A DNA stretch of 64,000 nucleotides from CAVTWD01 sp963738325 (GTDB taxonomy: Bacteria; Actinomycetota; Acidimicrobiia; Acidimicrobiales; Ilumatobacteraceae). A program made the position numbers and the translations under genes. Positions 35,752-44,346 of this stretch are shown here, piece after piece. Where the stretch lies: assembly GCA_963738325.1 (NCBI GenBank), contig CAVTWD010000008.1, positions 186,001-250,000 of the forward strand, written 5' to 3'. Numbering within the stretch: position 1 is the first letter of the stretch; each line of letters starts with the position of its first letter. Below the pieces are notes generated by a model. The model made no database searches and had not been told where the DNA came from. It saw nothing but the letters and a program-made list of their open reading frames with translations.

Positions 35752-37280
35752 CCCCCGCCGCCGGGGGTCAGGAGCCGCAGCACGTCCCCGGAATGGAGGC
35801 GTCTCGTCACCTTGTCGCCCAGCCTCTCGGCCCGCTCGGCCTCGCCCCCCGGGAGCAGCCAGTTCTCGCCGGCCGCCCCCGGACCGCCGCCAGCGAGTCC
35901 CCACGGTCGGCTGACGCGCCGCTCGGTGATCAGCGAGAGGGTGACGTCCTCCAGCACTTCGAGGTCGCGCTCGATGCCGTCACCGCCCTGCCAGCGCCCC
36001 ACCCCACCGCTGTCCCGGCGCAGCCGCAACCGTCTGACCCGCAGCGGATAGGTCCGCTCCAAGGCTTCGACCGGTGTGTTCTTCGTGTTCGTCATGGCCG
36101 TGTGGACGCCGCTCATCCCCGATCGGCCCGGCCGCGCCCCCTGGCCGCCGGCGACGGTCTCGTAGTACACCCAGCCCGAGCCACCCATCACGACGTTGTT
36201 CATGGTCCCCTGGCCGGCCGCCGCCACCCGCCCCTCCACGGCCTGGGCCAGCACACCGAGGCAGACGTCGGCGATGCGTTGGCTGACCTCGACGTTGCCG
36301 GCCGCGACCGCGGCGGGAGGCCGGGCGGCCACGATCGTCCCCTCCGGCGCGATGACCCTCACCGGCCGCAGCGCGCCGCCGTTGGCCGGGATGGTCGGAT
36401 CGATCACGGACCGCACCGCGAACGCCACCGCACTCACGGTGACGGCTTCGACGGCGTTCATGTTGCCGGCCCGCTGCGCGTCGGTCCCCGTGAAGTCGAA
36501 CGTCATCGTCTCGCCGGCGACGGTCAGGGTCACGGCCAGGCGGGCGGGAGCTTGCTGGCGGGGCGCGGGCCCGGTCGAGTCGAGCACGTCTTCGAAGGTC
36601 CAGGTGCCATCGGGGATGGCCCGCACGGCGGCCCGCATGCAGCGCTCGCCGTAGACCAACACGTCGTCGAGCGGCGCCCCCGCCTCGACCAGGGCGGCGA
36701 GGCGGGCGACGCCGACGACATTGGCGCCGACCTGTGCGTCGAGGTCGCCGGCCCGTTCGTCGGGGGTGCGGCTGTTGGCGAGGAAGACCGCCCGAATCTC
36801 GGGCGAGAGGGCAACGGGCGGGAGGCGGAGGCCCTCCTCCTGGATCTCGATGGCCCCGGCCGGCATCGAGCCCGGCGCCGACCCACCGACATCGGCGTGG
36901 TGGGCGCGATTGGCCGCCCAGCCGACGAGGCGCCCCCCGATGACGCACGGCGTCACCAGGGTCACGTCGTTCAGATGGGTGCCGCCCGCGAACGGGTCAT
37001 TGAGGATGATGTGGAGATCCGGCCGGGGAGCGGCCCCGGCCACGGCGAGGGCGGCGGCGACAGAGGCCGGCATGGAGCCGAGGTGGACGGGGATGTGCTC
37101 GGCCTGCACGAGGAGCTCGCCGCCCGGGGTGAACAGCGCTGCCGAGCAGTCCGCCCGCTCCTTGATGTTGGGGCTGTAGGCGGAGCGCCGCAACGCCGCC
37201 CCCATCTCGTCGGCGATCCCGGTGAGGCGGGCGAGGAGCACGGCCAGGGCGGCCGGCCCGAGGGGGCCCTCGTCGCTCAC
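35562..37280 (-). CDS. hyuB: Hydantoinase/oxoprolinase B-type subunit
   Basis: A 572-residue HyuB-family protein: ADEMGAALRRSAYSPNIKER, AEHIPVHLGSMPASV, NDPFAGGTHLNDVTLVTPC, NRAHHADVGGSAPGSMPAG, TMNNVVMGGSGWVYYETVAG and the usual end TPGGGGYGPP. It pairs with HyuA for ATP-dependent hydrolysis of a cyclic amide (hydantoin, 5-oxoproline) or carboxylation of a ketone; the substrate is not decidable. GTG 37280 lies 40 bp after the hyuA stop. About 60 low-complexity residues follow the normal end and run antisense to the 34705 gene for 190 bp. Confidence 0.9.
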   Translation of the reverse strand: MSDEGPLGPAALAVLLARLTGIADEMGAALRRSAYSPNIKERADCSAALFTPGGELLVQAEHIPVHLGSMPASVAAALAVAGAAPRPDLHIILNDPFAGGTHLNDVTLVTPCVIGGRLVGWAANRAHHADVGGSAPGSMPAGAIEIQEEGLRLPPVALSPEIRAVFLANSRTPDERAGDLDAQVGANVVGVARLAALVEAGAPLDDVLVYGERCMRAAVRAIPDGTWTFEDVLDSTGPAPRQQAPARLAVTLTVAGETMTFDFTGTDAQRAGNMNAVEAVTVSAVAFAVRSVIDPTIPANGGALRPVRVIAPEGTIVAARPPAAVAAGNVEVSQRIADVCLGVLAQAVEGRVAAAGQGTMNNVVMGGSGWVYYETVAGGQGARPGRSGMSGVHTAMTNTKNTPVEALERTYPLRVRRLRLRRDSGGVGRWQGGDGIERDLEVLEDVTLSLITERRVSRPWGLAGGGPGAAGENWLLPGGEAERAERLGDKVTRRLHSGDVLRLLTPGGGGYGPPGEAAAPETATARTVTAEPTETTADEAPGEANVGAPGAAASGAGEPSAEAESGGGGRQV

Positions 37281-37320
37281 GGCTCCCGCCCTGCACGGAG
37301 CCCGCAGGCGCCACCTTCGT

Positions 37321-39191
37321 TCACGGCGCCCGGCCCGGACGCAGCACATAGGCGCCACCCTCGCCCACATCGGCCCGCCAGCCGGGCGGAACCCAGATGG
37401 TGCAGTCGGCCTCGGCGATGACCGACGGCCCCGATGCCGGGCGCCGGTCGACGTCGGGGAAGCCGGCTGGGTCGACCGGGGAGGCGGCCGTCGCCCGGGC
37501 TCGCAGCGCCACCACCTCGACGGGCTCCCCGGGCCGGGCGAAGCCGTTGCGCCGGGCGTGCTCCTCGTGGAAGTCGGCCACCTCGGCCACCGTCAGCTCG
37601 TGGCTCTGCCCCCGGTACCGGCAGTCGAGCGTCGTCTCGTGCGTCACCGAATCGGTGCCGAATCGGTGCCCCACGAGGTGAGACGCCGACTCGGCCTCCT
37701 GCGGCAACGAATCGGTACCGAATCGGTGCCCCACGAGGCCGCGGGCCCTCGCCGCCAGGTCGGAGCGGGCGGCGTCGAGGCCGGTGTGGTCGAGGGGCCA
37801 CGGCCAGCTCCGCACGAGGTCGCGCTGCTCGGGCGCGCGTCGACGAGCCCGACGGCCGAGAACACCCCCGCCCGGGCGGGCACGACGACCGCGGCCATCC
37901 CCAGGGCCTCGGCCAAGGCGCACGCGTGCAGTGGCCCCGCCCCGCCGAAGGCCACCAGCGCCAGCTCGCGGGGGTCCACGCCCTGGCGCACCGACACCGC
38001 TCGCAGCGCCTCGACCATCGCCGCGTCCACGACCGCCACCACGTCTTGCGCCGAAAGGCCCGCTCCCTCCAAGGCGGCCACGGCCGCGCCACGGTCGAGA
38101 CGTCCGAGGCCGGGGAGGGCGGCATCGGGCGGGATGCGTCCCAAGACGAGGTCGGCGTCGGTCACGGTCGGCTCCGTGCCGCCGCGGCGGTAGCACGCCG
38201 GACCGGGCACCGCTCCGGCCGAGCGCGGGCCCACCTCGAGTGCGCCGCCGGCGTCGATGCGGGCGATCGAGCCCCCGCCCGCGCCGATGGTGTGGATGGC
38301 GAGGGCGGGGAGGCGGACCGGATACCCCCCGATCACCAGCGAAGGGGCCGGGTCGGGGAGGCCGCCGAGGATCAAGCACACGTCGGTGGAGGTCCCGCCC
38401 ATGTCGAAGCTGATGGCGCCGGGGAAGCCATTGGCGCGCGCCACCCAGGCGGCGGCCCGCACGCCGGCGGCGGGGCCCGAGAGCAAGAGCGAGGCCGGTC
38501 GCTCCGCGCCGACCGCCAGATCGACGAGGCCCCCCGCCGACGTCATCACCCCGACGGCGGGCGCCAGCGTCGGCGAGGCCCCAGAGGTAGTCGCGACACA
38601 CCGGCCGCAGGTGCCGCGTTGACGACGGTCGTGACGGTCCGCTCGTACTCCCGGTACTCGGGCGACACCTCGTGCGAGCACGTGACGTCCAGGCCGCGAC
38701 CCTCGCAACGCCTCGCCCACCCGGCGCTCGTGGCTGGGATCGAGGTCGCTGTGGAGGAGGACCACGGCGACGCTCGGGACACCGACCCGCAGCCGGTCGA
38801 GCTCCGCCGGCTCGAGCGGCTCGACCTCGTGGCCGGTGCCGTCGAGTCGGCCCGCAATTCCGTGACGGCGGGACCGAGGCACGAGCGGCGGCGGCCGGTC
38901 CGCCCACTGGTCGTACAGGGAGGGCCGGTCCTGGCGGGCGATCTCGATCACGTCCTCGAGTCCGGCATTGGTCACCAGGGCCACGTCGCCCAGCCGGCCC
39001 TCGAGCAGGGCGTTCGTGGCCACCGTGGTGCCGTGAGCGAGGTAGCTCGGCTCGCCGCAGTCCCGCACGGGGCGCAAGCCGTCGGTCACGGCCGAGGCAG
39101 GATCAGCCGGCCGCGACGGCACTTTGACGACCGCGCCGGCGTCGGTGACGACGTCGGTGAACGTGCCCCCCGTGTCGACCCCGACTCGCAT
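37321..39191 (-). pseudogene. hyuA: Hydantoinase/oxoprolinase A-type subunit, multiple frameshifts
   Basis: HyuA family. ATG 39191 starts MRVGVDTGGTFTDVV (ATP-binding fold). Correct peptides continue in changing frames: to about 38705 in the first frame; then RGLDVTCSHEVSPEYREYER; from about 38611 LRPVCRDYLWGLAD; from about 38568 LAPAVGVMTSAGGLVDLAVG, ISFDMGGTSTDVCLI and VAFGGAGPLHACALAEALGM; and after about 37838 RDLVRSWPWPLDH to the stop at 37321. Three breaks need one base removed and one needs one base added, which restores about 622 aa. Three breaks within 140 bp with preserved motifs suggest sequence error, but decay is possible. Divergent from a CaiB-type gene. Confidence 0.8.
37648..37738. 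repeat. Two 31-bp direct repeats within hyuA, 60 bp apart
   Basis: Copies at 37648-37678 and 37708-37738 differ at one base. Each contains CGAATCGGT twice. In the corrected hyuA frame each encodes LVGHRFGTDS, so the protein carries a 20-residue-spaced peptide repeat. Confidence 0.9.
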
Positions 39192-39204
39192 CGCCCGGCG
39201 ACGG

Positions 39205-39210
39205 TACCGT
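39205..39210 (+). promoter_or_regulatory. -10-like box (TACCGT) of the CoA-transferase gene
   Basis: TACCGT ends 8 nt before ATG 39219. The whole divergent gap to hyuA is only 27 bp, so the -35 region must lie within hyuA. Confidence 0.45.
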
Positions 39211-39218
39211 GCTCGTCC

Positions 39219-40421
39219 ATGGCCGGCCCGCTCGACGGCATCACGGTGATCGAAGCGACCCAGATGGTGTCCGGACCACTGGCCGCGATGCTCCTTGCCG
39301 ACCAGGGCGCCCACGTCGTGAAGCTCGAGCATCCCATCGGTGGGGACCGGCTCCGTTACCTCGGCGACCGTCGGGGCGGCATCGGCGCCCTCTGGGCCAA
39401 CGTCAACCGAGGCAAGCGCTCCGTCGTGCTCGACCTCCAGCACGCCGACGGCGTCGCCCTCCTACGGCGGCTCGTCGAGCGCGCCGACGTCTTCATCCAG
39501 AACTTCCGCCCGGGCGTGGCTCACCGGCTCGGGATCGACCACGAGCGCCTGTGCACCTCCAACCCCGATCTGGTCTACGTCTCCATCTCCGGCTTCGGCG
39601 AGACGGGGCCGTTGGTCGATCAGAAGAGCTACGACTACGTGATCCAGGCCATGTCGGGCATGGCCGCCCTCCAGGCCGACCCGGTCACGGGCGAGCCCGC
39701 CCTCGTACGCAACATCGTGATCGACAAGGCGACGGCCTACACCGCGGCTCAGGCGATCACGGCCGCGCTGTTCGCCCGGGACCGAGGCGCCGGCGGGCAG
39801 CACGTCCGCCTCGCCATGATCGACGTGGCCCTCTCGTTCCTCTGGCCGGACGGGATGATGCGCCACACGTTGCTCGGTGACGGCGTCACGCGGGCGCCGC
39901 ACCTGGCCGACGGCTATCTCGTCCGGCCGACGATCGACGGCTATCTGGCGGTGATGGCCACATCCGACCGGCAGTTCCCGCGGCTGTGCCGGGCGCTCGG
40001 TACGGAGTCATGGCTCGACGACCCCAGGTTCGCCACCATGGAGGCGCGGGAGGCAAACGCTTCGACGCTGAGCGATCTGATCGGAGCCCGGCTGGCCGGA
40101 TGCGCCACCGAGGAACTGGTCACCCGCCTGCGCGCCGCTGACGTCCCGTGCGCGCCGATCACCGCGGTGGCCGAGGTCCACACCAACGCGCAGATCGTGC
40201 ACAACGACATGCTGGTCGAGCACGAACGCCCGTGGATCGGACGTGTCCGCGAGCCGCGGCCCGCGGCGCGGTTCGAGGGAACCCCGACCGCGCTCGGACG
40301 GCACGCACCCCGCCTCGACGAGCACACCGACGAGGTGCTGGCCGAGCTGGGTTGCACCGCGGAGGAGATCGCGGACCTCCGCCACCGGGGCGTCGCCGGG
40401 CGTCGGCGTCCGGCGCACTGA
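39219..40421 (+). CDS. CaiB/BaiF-type (family III) CoA transferase
   Basis: A 400-residue family III CoA transferase, moving CoA between carboxylic acids. Features: GITVIEATQMVSGPLAAMLL, GAHVVKLEHPIGGDRLR, NRGKRSVVLDLQHADG, FRPGVAHRLGID, and GGQHVRLAMIDVALSFLWP where the aspartate is at the expected acyl-enzyme position. ATG 39219 matches the family start (AGPLDGI). The gene is 27 bp from hyuA, divergent, with a leaderless-type promoter. Substrate unknown. A 41-bp duplication copies its last codons and stop. Confidence 0.92.
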   Translation: MAGPLDGITVIEATQMVSGPLAAMLLADQGAHVVKLEHPIGGDRLRYLGDRRGGIGALWANVNRGKRSVVLDLQHADGVALLRRLVERADVFIQNFRPGVAHRLGIDHERLCTSNPDLVYVSISGFGETGPLVDQKSYDYVIQAMSGMAALQADPVTGEPALVRNIVIDKATAYTAAQAITAALFARDRGAGGQHVRLAMIDVALSFLWPDGMMRHTLLGDGVTRAPHLADGYLVRPTIDGYLAVMATSDRQFPRLCRALGTESWLDDPRFATMEAREANASTLSDLIGARLAGCATEELVTRLRAADVPCAPITAVAEVHTNAQIVHNDMLVEHERPWIGRVREPRPAARFEGTPTALGRHAPRLDEHTDEVLAELGCTAEEIADLRHRGVAGRRRPAH

Positions 40422-40463
40422 ACCACCGGGGCGTCGCCGGGCGTCGCCGTAGGGCGCACTGAA
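40382..40463. repeat. 41-bp tandem duplication spanning the CoA-transferase stop codon
   Basis: 40382-40422 and 40423-40463 match at 38 of 41 positions. The second copy repeats the last 13 codons and the stop in the intergenic gap. Confidence 0.9.
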
Positions 40464-40489
40464 CCGCCCGGCCAGCGAGCGTCTCGGCT

Positions 40490-40941
40490 TCAGCGGCCCG
40501 CCATCTTGACCGCCTCGGCCACGGCCAGGCGATCGACGAGATCGTTCATGGGGTCGCCGCTGTGGCCCCGCACCCAGCGGAAGCTCACGTCGCCCCGCTT
40601 GCGGACGAGCGCGACGAGGGGCTCCCAGAGGTCCCGGTTCGCCACCGGCTGGCGCTTGGAGTTGACCCAACCCCGCTCCAGCCATCCCGCCCACCAGCGG
40701 TCGCGGAAGCAGTTCACGACATAGGTCGAGTCCGACACGACCTCGAGCGGCCGGCCGTCGAGGGCCCGGACGGCTTCGAGCGCGGCTCGGATCTCCATCC
40801 GCTGGTTCGTGGTGACCGCTTCGCCGCCGGCGGCCGAGGGCCTGCCGCGGGCGCGACCGCCCAAGCCCACCCGCCGGGTCCCGGATTGCCCGAGCAGGCC
40901 CCGTCGGTGAACACGATCAGAGGAACTTGCGCCGAGGCCAT
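40490..40941 (-). pseudogene. rnhA: Ribonuclease HI with one apparent frameshift
   Basis: Removes RNA from RNA-DNA hybrids. ATG 40941 gives VPLIVFTDGACSGNPGPGGW (first catalytic Asp). One base appears to be missing near 40850-40870; the other frame then gives GGEAVTTNQRMEIRAALEAV (catalytic Glu), VVSDSTYVVNCFRD (Asp), WVRGHSGDPMNDLVDRLA (His and Asp). Restored length is about 150 aa, the normal size, and all four carboxylates are present. A functional gene with an assembly error is the simplest reading. Divergent from aceE over 33 bp. Confidence 0.85.
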
Positions 40942-40974
40942 CGGATCGAGCCTCCCATACGAGAGAATGGGCTC

Positions 40975-43683
40975 ATGATCTTCGACGGCCACGTGCACCA
41001 GCTCCCCGACACCGATCCCGTCGAGACCGGGGAGTGGCTCGAGAGCCTCGATGCCCTGGTCGACACGCACGGCAAGACCCGCGCCCGCTTCATCGTGACG
41101 AAGCTGCTGGAGCGGGCGCGCGAGCTGCAGGTCGGCTTCCCGGCCACCGTCAGTACGCCGTACGTCAACACCATTCCTCCGGAGCAGGAGCCGTGGTTCC
41201 CGGGCGACGAGTACGTCGAGCGGCGCATTCGTGCCTACATGCGGTGGAACGCGGCCGTCATGGTCATCCGGGCCAACAAGCACGCCGAGGGCATCGGCGG
41301 CCACCTTTCGACGTTCGCGTCGTCGGCCAGCCTCTACGAGGTCGGCTTCAACCACTTCTTCCGCGGCAAGGACGACGGCCTCGCCGGCGACGCCATCTAC
41401 ATCCAGGGCCACGCCGCGCCCGGCGTCTACGCCCGGGCCTACATGGAGGGCCGCCTCAGCGAGGAGGACCTCGACCACTTCCGCACCGAGATCGGTCGCG
41501 TCGGCCTCTCGAGCTATCCCCACCCACGTCTGATGCCGGAGTTCTGGGAGTACCCCACGGTGTCGATGGGCCTCGGCCCGATCAACGCCATCTACCACGC
41601 CCGCTTCAACCGTTACCTCCAGCATCGCCAAATCGACGACACGTCCGAGACGCGGGTGTGGTGCTTCCTCGGTGACGGGGAGACCGACGAGCCCGAGTCG
41701 CTCGGCGCGCTGTCACTCGCCAGCCGCGAGCGTCTCGACAACCTCATCTTCGTCGTGAACTGCAACCTCCAGCGCCTCGACGGCCCGGTGCGCGGCAACG
41801 GCAAGATCATCCAAGAGCTCGAGGCGGTGTTCCGCGGTGCGGGCTGGAACGTGATCAAGGTGATCTGGGGCTCGAAGTGGGACGAGCTACTCGCCCGCGA
41901 TGTCGACGGGGTGCTCCTCAACAAGATGAACACCACGGTCGACGGTGAGTTCCAGCGCTACTCCGTCGAATCGGGCGCGTACATCCGCGAGCACTTCTTC
42001 GGCCCCGATCCGCGGTTGCGGCGCATGGTCGAGCACCTGTCCGATGAAGAGCTGCGCTGGCTGCCACGCGGCGGACACGACTACCGGAAGCTCTACGCCG
42101 CCTACAAGGCCGCCGTCGAGAACCTCGGCAGCGGTCGCCCCACGGCCATCCTGGCCAAGACGATCAAGGGATGGACGCTCGGGCCCGAGATCGAAGGGCG
42201 CAACGCCACGCATCAGATCAAGAAGCTCACGGGTGCCCAGCTGCGGGTCGTGCGCGACCGGCTGTACCTGCAGGAGGAGATCCCCGACTCGGCGCTGGAG
42301 AGCGAGCAACCCCCCTACTACCGGCCGCCCGCCGATTCGGTCGAGTACCAGTACATGATGGAGCGGCGCCGGGCCCTCGACGGCCCGATCCCGCGGCGCG
42401 TCGTGCGGGCCCGCCGACCGCTCGAGCTCCCGAACGACTCGTCGTTCAGCGAGTTGCTCGGCGGTTCCGGCAACCAGCCGGTCAGCACGACGATGGCCTT
42501 CACGCGATTGCTGCGCAACCTCAGCCGGGACACGCGCTGCGGATCGCGGATAGTGCCGATCATCCCCGACGAAGCCCGCACCTTCGGCATGGACTCGCTC
42601 TTCCGCGAGATCAAGATCTACGCCGAGGGGGGCCAGCGTTACGAGCCCGTCGACCACGACCTCCTGCTCAGCTACACCGAGGCGCGCGACGGCCAGATCC
42701 TCGAGGAGGGCATCACCGAAGCGGGCGCCATGGCCAGCTTCGTGGCCGCGAGCACGAGCTACGCCCACCGAGGCGTCCCGGTCATCCCCTTCTACGTCTT
42801 CTACTCGATGTTCGGCTTCCAGCGAACTGGCGACCTCGCGTGGGCGGCCGCCGACGCCCGCGCCCGTGGCTTCCTGTGCGGCGCCACCGCGGGGCGCACC
42901 ACGCTCCTCGGCGAGGGCCTCCAGCACCAAGACGGCCACAGCCTCGTGCTGGCGTCGACGATCCCACCCTGCCAGGCCTACGACCCCGCGTTCGCCTACG
43001 AGGTGGCGACGATCGTGAAGCACGGCATCCGGCGGATGTACGGCCCCGAGGCCGAGGACGTCTTCTACTACCTCACGCTCTACAACGAGAACAGCGTGAT
43101 GCCTCCCATGCCCGACCGGCCGGGCATCGAGGAAGGGGTGCTCCGGGGCCTCTACAAGTGGGCGGACGCGCCAGAGAACACCACGCGGCGGGCCACGGTG
43201 CTGTTCTCGGGCGCCGCGCAGGGCGCGGCCCGGCAGGCGGCCGCGGAGCTGGCCGAGCGCTACGACGTCGGCGTCGAACTGTGGTCGGCCACGTCGTACA
43301 AGGCGCTGCGCGACGAGGCGCTCGCCGTCGAACGGTGGAACCGCTTGCATCCGACCCAGCCCCGTCGCAGCCCGCTCGTCACCCGGCTCCTCGCCGACGC
43401 CCCGGGGCCGATCGTGGCCGTCACGGACTTCATGAAGATCGTGCCGGATCAGGTGAGCCGGTTCCTCGGCGACCGGCCGTTCCTCTCGCTGGGAACGGAC
43501 GGCATGGGCCAATCGGACACGCGCGAAGCGTTGCGCCGCCTGTTCGAGGTCGATGCCGCCCACGTGGTCGTGGCCGTCCTGGCCGGCCTGGTCGACCATG
43601 GCGAAGGCAAGTCGGACGAGGTGGCCGACGCCATCGCCCATCACGGCATCGACCCGGACTCCGCCGGCACCGCGTTGCCGTAG
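40975..43683 (+). CDS. aceE: Pyruvate dehydrogenase E1, homodimeric type
   Basis: A 902-residue thiamine-diphosphate enzyme that decarboxylates pyruvate and acetylates the E2 lipoyl group. Features: FNHFFRGKDDGLAGDAIYIQ, ASPN-type GHAAPGVYARAYMEGRL, the ThDP motif LGDGETDEPESLGALSLA to FVVNCN, RLDGPVRGNGKIIQELE, and the transketolase-like central and C-terminal domains (FGMDSLFREIKIYAEGGQRY, QHQDGHSLVLASTIPPCQAY). ATG 40975 (MIFDGHVHQLPDTDP) is the best start. Its E2/E3 partners are probably those encoded at 14-17 kb. Confidence 0.97.
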   Translation: MIFDGHVHQLPDTDPVETGEWLESLDALVDTHGKTRARFIVTKLLERARELQVGFPATVSTPYVNTIPPEQEPWFPGDEYVERRIRAYMRWNAAVMVIRANKHAEGIGGHLSTFASSASLYEVGFNHFFRGKDDGLAGDAIYIQGHAAPGVYARAYMEGRLSEEDLDHFRTEIGRVGLSSYPHPRLMPEFWEYPTVSMGLGPINAIYHARFNRYLQHRQIDDTSETRVWCFLGDGETDEPESLGALSLASRERLDNLIFVVNCNLQRLDGPVRGNGKIIQELEAVFRGAGWNVIKVIWGSKWDELLARDVDGVLLNKMNTTVDGEFQRYSVESGAYIREHFFGPDPRLRRMVEHLSDEELRWLPRGGHDYRKLYAAYKAAVENLGSGRPTAILAKTIKGWTLGPEIEGRNATHQIKKLTGAQLRVVRDRLYLQEEIPDSALESEQPPYYRPPADSVEYQYMMERRRALDGPIPRRVVRARRPLELPNDSSFSELLGGSGNQPVSTTMAFTRLLRNLSRDTRCGSRIVPIIPDEARTFGMDSLFREIKIYAEGGQRYEPVDHDLLLSYTEARDGQILEEGITEAGAMASFVAASTSYAHRGVPVIPFYVFYSMFGFQRTGDLAWAAADARARGFLCGATAGRTTLLGEGLQHQDGHSLVLASTIPPCQAYDPAFAYEVATIVKHGIRRMYGPEAEDVFYYLTLYNENSVMPPMPDRPGIEEGVLRGLYKWADAPENTTRRATVLFSGAAQGAARQAAAELAERYDVGVELWSATSYKALRDEALAVERWNRLHPTQPRRSPLVTRLLADAPGPIVAVTDFMKIVPDQVSRFLGDRPFLSLGTDGMGQSDTREALRRLFEVDAAHVVVAVLAGLVDHGEGKSDEVADAIAHHGIDPDSAGTALP

Positions 43684-43741
43684 AAGCGAACGGAGAGGTC
43701 GTTGCCCGCAGTCCCCCGGGCGGATCTCCGGGGGCCGCCGA

Positions 43742-43747
43742 TACCAT
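43742..43747 (+). promoter_or_regulatory. -10-like box (TACCAT) of the HhH-GPD gene
   Basis: TACCAT ends 8 nt before ATG 43756, consistent with leaderless expression. Confidence 0.45.
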
Positions 43748-43755
43748 CGCCGCAC

Positions 43756-44346
43756 ATGGCCATCGGGACGCTCCACATCACGGGTGACGAGACGGCCGAC
43801 GAGCTGTTGAACACCGACGGTCTCGCCCTGCTGATCGGCATGCTCCTCGACCAGCAGGTGCCGATGGAATGGGCGTTCCGGGGCCCGGCGACGCTGAAGC
43901 AACGCCTCGGCGGCATCGACGCCCAGACGATCGCGGCCATGGACCCAGAGGCGGTCGTCGCCGTGTTCGTCGAGAAGCCCGCCCTCCACCGCTACCCCGC
44001 CAACATGGCTCGCCGCGTCCACGACCTTTGCGTGTTCCTCGTCGAGCGCTACGACGGCGACGCGACGAGGCTGTGGGGCGGCGCCGCGACCGGGGCGGCG
44101 CTGCTCGCACGGCTGCAGGAGCTACCGGGCTACGGCAAGGAGAAGGCTCAGATCTTCGTGGCCATCTTGGCCAAGCGCCTGGGGGTGGCCCCGCCGGGTT
44201 GGGAGGCGGCCGCCGGGGTCTTCGCCGACTCCGAGCCTCGCTCGGTGGCCGACATCGATTCGCCGGCCAGCCTCGAGAAGGTGCGCGAGTGGAAGAAGGC
44301 GATGAAGGCGGCCAAGCGGGACAAGCAGGGCCGCCCGGTCACTTAG
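43756..44346 (+). CDS. HhH-GPD-type base-excision-repair-like protein
   Basis: A 196-residue all-helical protein. LIGMLLDQQVPMEWAFRGP starts the HhH-GPD superfamily core, and RLQELPGYGKEKAQIFVAIL is the helix-hairpin-helix DNA-binding motif. The catalytic Lys/Asp region is not obvious: GVAPPGWEAAAGVFADSEPR occupies the place, so glycosylase activity is uncertain. The small size and C-terminal lysine-rich helix match an uncharacterised actinobacterial HhH-GPD group. Its stop is immediately adjacent to that of the convergent methyltransferase gene. Confidence 0.85.
   Translation: MAIGTLHITGDETADELLNTDGLALLIGMLLDQQVPMEWAFRGPATLKQRLGGIDAQTIAAMDPEAVVAVFVEKPALHRYPANMARRVHDLCVFLVERYDGDATRLWGGAATGAALLARLQELPGYGKEKAQIFVAILAKRLGVAPPGWEAAAGVFADSEPRSVADIDSPASLEKVREWKKAMKAAKRDKQGRPVT

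Noticed and set aside
41887..44022. 711-aa minus-strand ORF opposite aceE
   Set aside because: Antisense shadow; aceE motifs continue uninterrupted on the plus strand.
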